Source: Alviniconcha marisindica (taxonomy: Eukaryota > Mollusca > Gastropoda > Provannidae). Taken from it: a DNA stretch of 64,000 nucleotides. Where the stretch lies: contig JABMCL010002295.1 in the NCBI GenBank assembly GCA_018857735.1, positions 1,936,001 to 2,000,000 of the forward strand, written 5' to 3'. The notes under the pieces were generated by a model that had not been told where the DNA came from, made no database searches, and saw nothing but the letters and a program-made list of their open reading frames with translations. Positions 13,001 to 25,000 of the stretch are shown here, piece after piece. How positions within the stretch are numbered: the stretch's first letter is position 1; every line of letters starts with the position of its first letter. The position numbers and the translations under genes are program-made.

Positions 13001-16000
13001 ATACTGCTGGGAACAGCAAATCCTCTGCACTGGCAACATCCAACAGTTCTCCCATGACCAGTACTTCAGGGAAGGTTGGTCTCCACTCCAACAACCCCGC
13101 CAGCAGCGACATGCCAGGTTCCAGTGCCAGCCTCACCAACAGCAACTCCAGCACCTCTCAGTCCTCTGCGAACTCCAAGCGCAAAAGAAACGACATAGTG
13201 AAACCAGTTGGCGCTGGAAAGAGTGGTAAGTACATCTAATAGTATGCATTGACTTGTACCTTTGGATGGTATTTTTTGAGAACAGACTGATAGCTTTCAT
13301 CTGTGGGCACTTGTTTTTGTTGTTTGTATTTCCTTTTATGTACTATTAACTGGGGCATTAAATGTAGCTAACATTCAGGTAGAAGTTAAAAGGAACAATA
13401 TTAAACAATCAGGGAAAACCTCAAACCTCAGTTTTCTAATTGATTCTAGGTGGATGCAGTATTTTTTTTTTGTGTGTGTGTGTGATTTTTTCACCAGTGG
13501 CTATTTTTGGGACTTGCTTTCGCAATCTTGGACATTTTAAAAATAAGTTTCCTTTGCAGTGACACTTTGAGGCATTATATTGTGCTATGTTTACATTGTT
13601 GAGGCCACTTCCTGTCAACTGCAGTCCCAGGAAAGTGGAAAGAAAAAATGCAGTGTGGCTACTCAAACAGAATGATTGAATCAGTTGGAAGATGGTCTGC
13701 AATACAGGATTAATAGTTCATACTTGTAGACTGGAAACAGTGTGAGAAATCTTGGTACTGCATGGTGCATGGAAACGGTTTGGACTGATTTCTAACAGGG
13801 ATGATCTGGTATTCTTCTTGTCTTTAACTTGATGTTAACTGCACTGGCTTGCTTTCTGCAGGAGTTGGAGACCTGGATGATTTTGGTCCCAAGTCATTGC
13901 TGCCAAACAAGGAAATTGACCGATTAAGCAAAAACATGGACAAAGTCAAAATCGGTACAAGGTGAGAATTCATTTGACATCTCCTTTCATTCACTTGCAG
14001 TGCATGCTTCTGTCTCTTCCCTTCACTTTAATAAACTTGTATGTGCTGGGACGTTAAAGAGTAAATGAAAATAGTGGGCGGTAATTTGCACATTAAGTAG
14101 TGCTTATTACCAGCAAGGCTTCAGAGTTTCTACCTTACAGTATATAGGCTGATCCCAATATAAGTGGCTTAGAATATTCAGTATTATAATTTCCTGCATT
14201 GAAGAGAATTTGATGATCTGTGTGGACTGTCTGGCTAACCATAGCAAACGGTTTAATGTTGAAGTTTTCTCAGTCACTAGACATAGCATCAACAGTCACT
14301 GAGATGATTGAACTTGTTTACACCAGTTTGGCCAAGTTGACAGTGATGGGGAAAACCGAAGTTGAATTTTGTATTAAGTTTCAGTCCAAATTAAGTTCAA
14401 ATTTGTGTGTGGTTGGTTATTATTGCATGGACAATATCGATTGTGTTATGCACTTTTTTGTGACTTTCTCCTGTGCTTAAGTAAACTTAGGAAAATGACA
14501 CAACAGTTTTTTGGCTTGCAGATCATTTCAGAGAGATCTTTAAAACTGTGCTGACTTTTACATTTTCATGTCATTTTGATCACTGTTACCTACTTCCAAG
14601 GTCAGAGTGGTATTATATTTCTCTTAAGATTGAAATCATGCCACTAAAAAAAATTCAGTCAGTGTAGAGTAAAGGTAACTGTTCAGAATTGATAAGTTTA
14701 TATATTTTTTATCCCCACTGTTTCCTTCTACAACTAGAGTGTGATTTGGCTATAAATGGAAGGAATCTTTCAGTTTCAGTGATACACTCAACATGTCTGA
14801 GCGCGATTCCAACCTTGCTCCCAAACTGTCACCTTTGGGCACCAGTCCTCGCAAAGGGCAACGCAAAGATGAAGGCTGGAAAGAAGTCACCAGGAAGTAA
14901 GTATCAGGGGACATTTCTCACAATATCTCTTTTATCATGTTTCATGCAATCCCCAGAAAGTAAAACCTGGAGATGTTTAGTTAGGGCAAAGTTGTTGCAG
15001 TGAAATGATTCCTTTTGGTGTGGAATTGGCGAACATGATAGAACATTGTACTTGGTACAGCATTTTTTTTATACATACTCTGTCTGGTTGCAGGTCTAAA
15101 CGGGTGACTGTGCCAGCCAACGTCATCAGCCGTGTGATAGGCCGGGGAGGATGCAATATCAACAGCATACGAGATGCTTCCAGTGCCCACGTGGACATTG
15201 AAAAGTCGCAGAAGGGTGCAGTCGAACGTGTCATAACTATCAAGTAAGATGTGAAAAGATGGCACCCCCTGGATTATATTTGGTGGAGGAAAAAAGATGA
15301 TGACCTTGTCATGGTAGTTGGAAACAAGGAAGAAGTGCTAAATGGTTTTTAGGGTACTCTAGTCCTTGGTCTTAATAGAAATGTTAGGCATATAGAAATA
15401 TCTGGTATAATGATTTTGTTGAAAGCTGAAAGAGTAAACTTATTGAGAGAGATTTCCCCATATGTTCTCTGCCAGCCTAGCTAGTGATTATGTCCCTGTA
15501 ATCCTTTCATTTACCCTTCCATATATGTAACTCATCCAATAAGTGTTTCCAGCTTTGATGAATGCATTGCAGAAGGTCCAGTTAGTGTATGTGATGACCA
15601 CATGGTTTTCTAGACTCAGGAGAACAGTTTTAAGAGCTGAAGAATGTAGACATTTTCTGCTAAGAGGCACACAGCTACATAAGTGGCAATCTTATTGATA
15701 TTTCCAAGAATACAAAATTTGGTACAGAGATTTAGAGAGCCATGTTACCTAAACAATTTGTGTTGGTTTTTCCCTTGTGTGATTGGAAGAAAAATGGATG
15801 ATACAGGAAAGGAAAGGAAAGAAACCCATCAGTTATTTTTTTTTAAAGAAGAGAAAAGATGATTCTCATGATTAGCCTTTCTTAAAAGGAAGGATGGCAT
15901 TGCAAGAAGGCAGAGAAATGTAGCCTTTGTTCCAATCTTAGCCTGTGCTGTCATTAAACCTGTGCAGCCCAAAGTTATCCCAACTGTGGATTGGAACTTT

Positions 16001-19000
16001 AGCCAGTTAGGAGTAAACAGTTCCAGCTGGCTTTGGTATGATTTTGAACCCATGGCCTTCCAGCCTGGCTGGAATCCCAGCCTACATTTCATGACCAGGT
16101 GTTGTGTACAGGCAGCTTGTGTGATAGAATCTCATTTGTAAATTTTACAGGAAATTGTGGTGTATAGAGGCAGCTTAGCTTGGGTGATAGAATCTGATTT
16201 GTAAAATTTATAGGAAATTGTATTTGATCTGTTCTGCCCTTTCTGTGCAAAGCTGGTGAGTTTTTGGACAGTCAGTCATTTTGTAATGATTGTTGTATCC
16301 AACAGGGGATCGGCTGAGGCAACCCGAATGGCGCAGGCTATGATCACATTGCTGGTGATGGAACCTGAGAAAGACCTGTCTGAAATTATCAGTGGTGTCA
16401 AGGGTAAACCAGCTGAGAAAAGCCAGCCAGCCCAGAATACTGCAGTGGACTTTCCCATTGGCCAGTTTTCTGCCCCTACTTCCAAGCAAGCAGGTAATGG
16501 CGTCAGTCAGAAATCCTCCAGTTCGGGAAAGTCGAGCTCCAGTCGTCTGCCTGGGAATTCCAGCGCTACAGTCAATGGGCGGACAGCTGGAGCCAGCACA
16601 GGAGTGACACCGAGCAACGTGTGGCAGAACCCAGCGCCTGGTTCTGGGGCACCATCCTCCCCACGCCGCAGCCCCCAGAAACAGCTGCTGCAGAGTCTGA
16701 TACCTTCCCCCTCCAGCCCAATGCCAGGTCAGGATAAAGCAGCGGCCCGTCCACTGGCTGGAGAACAGCGTCGTGCAAGCTCTGCCACACCAACAACCAC
16801 GACTTCATCTGTCACGTTTGGTACGGCGTCCACCAGCATGAAAGCCTCGACAGCCCCTGCCGCTGGACGGGCTGGCTCGGAACTGCGCCAACAACAAGGT
16901 ACGCCCAGCAGTGTGGCCGGAGGTGCTGGGCAGAAGAACACCAGCCGGCCAACAACGGGCAGCGTGCGTGTGCTGCAGCGCCAGGCACCAGGCACTACGC
17001 GCCCTGACCCTCAGCCTCTGCCCATTGTCTCCAGTCACATGCCCAACTCCACCAGCACGTCCGCCTCTTCCAACACGGGAATGACATCATCTGGCAACTT
17101 CACCACCTTCCACCTGTGGAACAACACATCGCCAACCCCTATCCTCACCAAAAAGGAGGATTTTGCCAGTGTGGCTGCAGCAGGAGTGGTCCCAAATCAG
17201 CCCAGTCAACATTCCGGACAGGCTGCGCCTGGTGCCCCCACTCCTACCTCAAATGATCCCACCAAAGCCCCAGGCTACAAAGCAGGAATACGTACAGCTT
17301 CTCCCCATTCACGTCAAGACCAGGCCACCGTGAGTTCCTCGTTACCCTACCCCATACCCGTGGGAGGTCCGGAGCACCCTGACATGCACATGTTGGGCTT
17401 CAATGGGCCCATGCCCTCAGCACCACCCCACCCAGGCCTGCCAAACCCAGCTGGAGATGGGGATCACATGGCCCCCCATATCCCTTACCCAGTACCGTTG
17501 GAGCACCCTGGTGGCTTTCCGAACCAGCATGCCAACTTCCCTCACCTCCACCAGGCTATGCATCCTGGTCTTGGCCCCTTGACAAATCAGAAGGAGGAGT
17601 ATAGTACCCCCCACCAGCCCATGACTCTGCCGGAGATCAAAAGCACCCTTAACCCCAACGCACCCGACTTCCAGGCAACTGCCTCCGGAAGCAATGGCCC
17701 AGGTGCCCTCATCAATGGCTACCCTCCCAACATGGGGAACATGAGGAATGGCGGAGATCTGGCCAATATTCCTGGGGGAGGAGGTCGAGGGGAGGCAGGT
17801 GGCAACAACAGTGGAAACACAGCAGGAGGAGGCTGCATGAATGTGCTACAGGTGCACCCTGCCTTCCTTCATCTGGCCAGCCAGTTGGGGAACATCAATG
17901 TGGATATGGGCAAAATTGGCAACATCCCGGAGATTCAGAGCTTCTTTGGGGCATGCCAGCAATTGCTGCAGCAGCAGCAGCGGTCAGCCAGCCCTGGACC
18001 TGGGGGCGGCAATGCTGGGCCTGGCCCTGGGGGACCACCGCATCTTGTGAGCCATGATGGGCCTGGAGGAGCTGGTGGTCAGGGAATGGGTCCAAGCCCG
18101 GGCCCTGGGCCCGGTCCTGGCAGTCACAGCCCCATGTCGAACTACATGGCCCCACAGAATCTGCCACGCAATGTGTCGCCCATGCCAGGCCAGCACCGCC
18201 CCAACAGTGCTCCAACCATGCCAGGTATGTCGTGTGCAGCATGTGGTGGTTCTGTGTGTGTGTGTGAAAAACGTGCATGCATGGGTGGGGTTTGAATCTT
18301 TACTGAATAGTTGGGTGTTATTTTGTGGGCTGCTTTACTGCTGGCAACAGTGAACTGAGCTTGGTGTGTGGAAATACTGATTAGTTTTTGTGAGTAGTGT
18401 TTTTAATAAAGCAGTGGTCATGTGTATTATTTGTAATTGTATGATGACCACTAACAACCTACCTGAAGCAACAAGGACAGTGATAACTAAACACAAACAT
18501 TAATTGACATATGGTCCTCAATTTGTAGCTCTTGAAATTTGAATGTTGCTTAACACTCCATCATCATAGTCACTCTATTTCTTTCTTTATCTATATCACC
18601 TTCTTCAGAACCCACCTCAAAAACAAATTCTAAAGCTTGAGAAGCATTAGAAACAGATCCTCTGTCATGCCACTGTTTGCCATGCCTTGAAAGTCCCAAA
18701 ATGTCAGTACACATATTAACTAGAAGCTGAAGCAAAATTGAGGCTGCTGACCCAAGAGAGATTTTTGACATGGTTTTGAATGCCATTTCAACTAGTGTTT
18801 TCTTCCCTTGAAACAGTTTTTTTCAAATGCTGTCACATCTATGCATAATGGAGCATATCTTGCCAATCTAGGCTGAAAACTTTGTTCAGTCTGCCACTTT
18901 GGGTTTGTAAGTTGATCTAATCTTTTTCTTAAATTTGGAACAAAACTGATGCACTTGTATGCAAAAGAATGATCAAAGGCTGGGTCACACAGAGATGGTG

Positions 19001-22000
19001 TGGTTTTCGGTAACAAAAAAATTCAAACAGTGCAACAGAGGTTGTGCTTGTTTTCCAGACTCTGCGCCCACAACACCTGTGCGTCCCAGCAACATTGGGT
19101 CACCAATGCCACCATGTACACCGCCACTGCCTGACGGGAAGCAGCCTCCAGACGACCGGAGAGTGATCAGGCCTATTGGAGGAGAGAGGGCAGCTCAGCG
19201 GAAACTGCCACTTGGCACCTCATCACCAGGTCTTGGGGGCTCAGGAGACTTCAACAAGATGGTGTGGGGTTACACAGGTAAACAACACTGTCACTGTCAG
19301 TGCCGCTGACCAATGAATTTGAGGTTCTTGCCATTTGATTATAAAACTGAAAAGTGTGCTCCAAAGGGAATGATAAGACCTTGCAGGTGAACTGCTTATT
19401 AAGAGCATTAGGTGTTGCTGGTTTTTAACATTGCCATTTATAGTACTTACCCTGCTTTGGGGAGATGTAGGAAAAGGACTGTCATGCTCAACAAATGTGA
19501 CATCTCCTCAACAGCATTGGTTCATGCTAATTTGAAATAAAGGCGTGTATCTGTGCACACTTGATGAGATGCTTAAAACATTTGCTTGAAACCAAAGACA
19601 CCTGCATGTATTTAAAAAAAAATAAAAAAATTGTTCACTCCTAGTTTGCCTAAGGTTGCTCTATGAAAAAACTCACATGGAACTGAAAGGGGCCTTATGT
19701 CTTCTGGTCACCACTTTATCTGCTGTGCATGGTGAACATGTGCTCTGCATCAGTTTTTAAGTGGCTTCATTTTGAGGCTCTTCGAAATGCTTCTGCTGTG
19801 GAGGGATTGTAGCACCCCTGTCCTGTTTTGTTTGTAACAGAAATGGGGAAGGACTGGATGCCACCAACCAATCCGCAAATGACAGCAGCCGCTCTTCCCA
19901 CTTCTGTTATGACATCCTCAGTGGTGACTGGAAGCAACATGGCTTACACGCTCAGCCCCAGGGAAAACCCAGCTCCAGTGGCTGGCACAGAGGGCATTAG
20001 TGGCTTCCAGGAAACCTTTGCCGGCTCCGGCATTGACCCTTCTGCTGACCCGTCAGTGCAGGTGAGTGAAAGTGTACAAGTTGGGTGGCCTTTTTTTGTT
20101 TTGTTTTTTGTTTTCATTTTCTTGAGGAATGTTGGGTTACATGTAGCTGTAGTCTAGTTTTACTAACGGTAGTTTTGCAAAGCTGCTGTAGGCAGCATAA
20201 ATGTTGATTAACTGTAGCATGAGTTTCAGTCTCCATGTAACTAGAATTTTAGTCTACATAATATGTATGTTTTAGATCACTTACATGAGTTGGCTTAAGA
20301 CCAGAGAAAATGAACTAACGTTATGTCTTAAATTGACTTACAGATTATTCTGGTGTGAGGCTTGGTCCCCCTTGTTTGGGATTTCTGTGGGACAGTTGAG
20401 ATTTATTTTATATCCAGTCTGAATGTTCAGTTTGTTGTCTTGCCCATGTCTTGTCATTGAGGTTACACCATTGTCAGAAACATAAAACTTGTGTTCTTGT
20501 AGAGAAGTTTGTATCCAGTGGTGTACTAACTTTGAATAGTTGTTAAATATGCAGACGGGAACATGCTTCACAATAACTTCATACTCTGCAAAAAGATTAC
20601 TGTTTTCTCCGATGCTGCCAAAGGGAGATCTCTAAAGCTGTGGGACAAAAATAACCACTGTTCATCTGTGCAGATTACATGTTCATGCTCATTTCATTGA
20701 CCATGTCTCAAAGGCCTTGGGCCTGTGGAAGAATTTTGGAGGGGAAAAAACAACAACCAAAAGCAGGTTGTGGGAGGGGGAGGTCAGAGTCAACAGAAAT
20801 GTGCTTGTATTGTTTTGATTATTTAGACATCCAATTTTTTTTTAACTTATGCTTAACAGGACAGCATAATGTAGATTGAAGGTGATCTTACAAACTGCAG
20901 GTTGGAAATGTTGAAGCACCTTTGTTAACATACATACTGTAATGTCTGAACTACAACAATACAACATGCTTCAGGATCTTCATAAAGTTTATAATAATAA
21001 TACCATGCAGATTTTGCAGTGTTACAGCTGATGTTCGGATTGAAGCAAAACATGGTGGACACATGTTATTGTTAAGCACAAAGTAAAATGTTCACAAAAA
21101 CTTAATACTATACAGCATCAATTTTTTGGAGATGAACAGTGACAATAGGTCAGCCAACACAATTCCTGTCCTGCAGGACTTGGTTAATGAGGTAAAGTTG
21201 AAACTGAGGCTGCTGCCAGTTTCACTCGTTATTGTTTGTTGTCGGTGTGTGTTGTGTTTTCATTTTCATAATCTTACACCTTCAAGTAAAATTGTAAGTG
21301 CTTCCATTGGGTTCCAGTACTTCCACGTGTGGGCCTTAATGGTTGTTCCAAATCTCATTTTTGCAATCATGTGCCCCATTTATTGCCTGGAAGATATTAG
21401 TAATCGGTTTGGGAATTCAATTTTGATTTCAGCCTGATTCAGGCTCAAAATACGTTTATTCTTGGGAAAAGCATGCACGCCAAATTTTGTTCACAGATAG
21501 GCACTACTGACTATAAGGGGCAGGGGTCAAGTCTGAGGGGGAAAAAAGTATTGCCTTATATTAAAGAAGAAAGAAAAAAGGGTACTCTAACTTAAACAAG
21601 CCCATCTTAAGAAGAGACTTTACTGTGGCTGGTCAAAGCAGTGTGGGAGTTTATACATGTGACATTTGTTAATGTTGACAGGTTTTATTGCAAGATCTTG
21701 AACAATAGATTATGGAGTAGAGAAGGCTGTAGGGAAATGAGTACAAGTAGCAGAGAGCAGGAGGAAAAACTGGTCATGTTGAATTATGCAGATACACTGC
21801 TATCTATCCTCCATAACTTGATATGTTCATGAAGTGGCCATACAGTTCGTTCAGACTAAAAAAAATTAAATGGGTGTTAACATGCTTCATTGTTATGCAT
21901 CACATATGCCTAGCAAAAACAAAGTTCTCGGGTAAGTTCATTTTAGTTTGGTAAGTGGTGATTATTTGAAATTTGTGATTTCATGCATCACTGTGACTGC

Positions 22001-25000
22001 TTGACATTTTGTTATAGCTGATAATAAATTAAACTGCAAGACTGTGAAAAAAGCAACCTCCTTTGTGTGTTTCACTGTAGAAATCCTCATTATTATTATT
22101 ATTTGTGCATCCTAAATTTTTCTGTTGTGTGTCCAGGAACTTTTGAAAATTGACCTCAGTTTCCCTTCTGTACAAATCTTGGTTTTAGTCTTTTGGGTTT
22201 TATCTGACCTTTGTGTTGCGGAAATACTGGTTTCCAAACAGTTTTTCAACAACAAATTTTAAAACAAGCAAACAAAAAACAGTTGAGTTCATGTTGTTTT
22301 CACTTTATCTCTGCAAGAAAGCCCATGTCACTGGTATGGGCTCCATTCTGTCAGTAGTTCTGTACTTTCTCTTCTGATCTGGCAGGGAGTGTCTCTTGGG
22401 TGAGGATGCAAGTCATATAATTTCAGGCTTGCATACTTTTGTCTGCATTGCTAAATTACTGTAACAGATCTCATAATTCCACAATAGTGGAACACTTCCT
22501 GTGGACCCCAATGTCAAGGTCATACATTTTGATACAGCAGATTGTTCTTGCCCATCATGTCTTCTGAAACTAACACAGTATATTTTGTAACCAGACCTGC
22601 GATGCTGGTTTTAGGCTTCCAGTAGGCATTCAAATATGCCCTGCTTTTGAAGTGACCAAAATGAGGGCTTGGGTCTTGAAAGAGGAACATTATGTATCTC
22701 CTATCTTGCTCAGCTGCTGAGCATTTTGTATGCAAAACTTGATATGTTGCTGTATTTGTAGGCAGAATGTATTGATTTTGGGGGGTTGGTCCTTTATTTT
22801 TCATGGTTCAGGAATGTAGGAAGGATTTAAATCCATGCATAGTGTGTTTTCGAGTCTGGTGTCTTGTAAAGTTCAGTGCCTTCTGCTGTTTGCACTGCAT
22901 TAGTATCAAGGTACAAAAGAAGAGGGACTGTACATGATAGCCCATCTGGGGTCATGATGATGAGGAGGGGGGGGGGAGGGGGAGATCTTGTTGCATAAGG
23001 AGACAAACCTTGTTTTCCTAATATTGTTTTTCAGAAAGAGCAGAATCAGATATGTGGATCAGCTTGAGCTTTTGCACAGCGTATTATTTGTTCACTTTAG
23101 TTCTGCAAGCAAGCAAGGTTTTTGCTTGCAGAGTTGCTAAACTGAATATGTGTTTATAAGTGAGGTCATGAAAATTTCTTGGTATGTCTATGTGACCTAG
23201 TGAGTTAAAACATATTTTTAAGTTTAACCCCATTTTCCAGTTTGAATTTGTACAGTGTACTGGTACAGGACAGTGAGCTATAATCTGAACACACCAGAAA
23301 TATGTCACATAGGTACTGAAATCACAGGTTTCACCAAAGTCCACTAGGTTTAGTCGAGTCTCTAACCCTTTGGTCCTGCAATGGCCTTTGCAGAACCCTC
23401 AGATGATGATGCAGCAGATGTATTCCAACGGCCTAAATTACAACCTGCCCAACATGTTTGGGTCACGAGGCGGTGGTGGTGGTGGTGGAGGAGTGGGTGG
23501 TGATGGTGGCATGGCCATGTGGAACCAGGGCATCAAGGCGGGGCCCAACGAAGCAGGGGATAGTGAGGTAGAGTTTGCACTGCAACCCCTTACTGTGGGC
23601 AAAAAGAACCACAGGTAGACATATTAACAGGATTTGGGAGGTTGTCCATGTCCCCAAAAAGTTGAAGGTATGGACGGTCTCTTGTGGTTTGAGCAGGGTT
23701 GTGTTAGTACCAAATGTTTTTATTAACTTTCGGGTTTGTTCTTGTAGCAGAAGTTGCTAGAAGTGCAATTGCTGCATGTTTGATTCAGCTTTGCAAAGAA
23801 CTGACATGGATTGAAATCAGTATATGCTGTGACACACTTTTCAGTGACTTGATTTACACAGAAGAGAATAGGATGGTCACCAAACACACTGAAATTTAAT
23901 TAAAGCTGACAGTAATGACTTACATTTTTTTTATTTTATTTTTATTTTTTAAATTAAACAAAGAAGAATATAGTGACAGCATTTTCTGCGCATCAAGGGA
24001 ACTGGATAGGGCAAGGAAGGGGTCATTTACTGTCTAGTTAACTACAACTGGGTCAGCTCTTTTGGCTGCACCCTATGCTTAGCAACTGTCTGGAGACATT
24101 GATGGGCAACAAAACTTCATTTGATGGGCTGTGAAACCTTTTGCATTATGTGATGTGTTATGTTGCACAGAAGATGCTGACATTATACAACATAAATAAA
24201 GTATTTTTGCTGTGGTGTTGGTGTTGGCTTGTGAGGGGGAGGCATTTTTGTAATGTATATCTCTTCTAATCAAACAAAGTATTTTCCGTCTTTGTTTCCA
24301 ATGTTCATAAATGTATGGCATGTGGAAGGCAGCCATTTTGGGCTGAGGCCAAGGTGCTCATGAGGGGATTTTCTTGGGTACTGTGACTGTGGTGTCAGAC
24401 ATTGCTGGCTTACTTGTTCCTGCCTTTTTAATGACCTTGGCCTTCTTCAGGGTCACAAAGTTGTGTTTCTCAGTAAGTTCTGTGTGATCAAGTTCAAATT
24501 TTGTTTCTTTTTATGCATGTGTGCGCTGAGTCACATGATCATATATTGGTGAGTGTGACTTTCACCTGTATTCAAGGAAAATAATTTGTGGGGGTTTTCT
24601 GCCCCCCCTTTTTTTTGTTTTTTTGTTGATGCTGCTAAAGCTGTACTCTCAGACTTCGTATGATTGTAAAATCCAGTTGAGCTTTACTCTGATCCATTCA
24701 TACCAGTTTTTGTAACCTTTGCATAATAACAAACTACCAGTTTAGACCACTTATGGTGATCTTGAAGAAAATCAGGGTCACACTCACAGCAATACCTGGA
24801 GGTATTTAACTGAAAGTCATGTTATGATTATCCCTGCAACCTTCGACGAACGTTACCAAAAAAATGACAGTCATATATAAATGTTATCCTCTTTGTGTGT
24901 GTGTGTGTGCATGCGTGCGCGTGCTTTTTAACCCAATATATCTTTTTTTCCTCATTCTGGGTGTGATTAACTCGCAAGTAAATATTTATTGAGGAATTAT

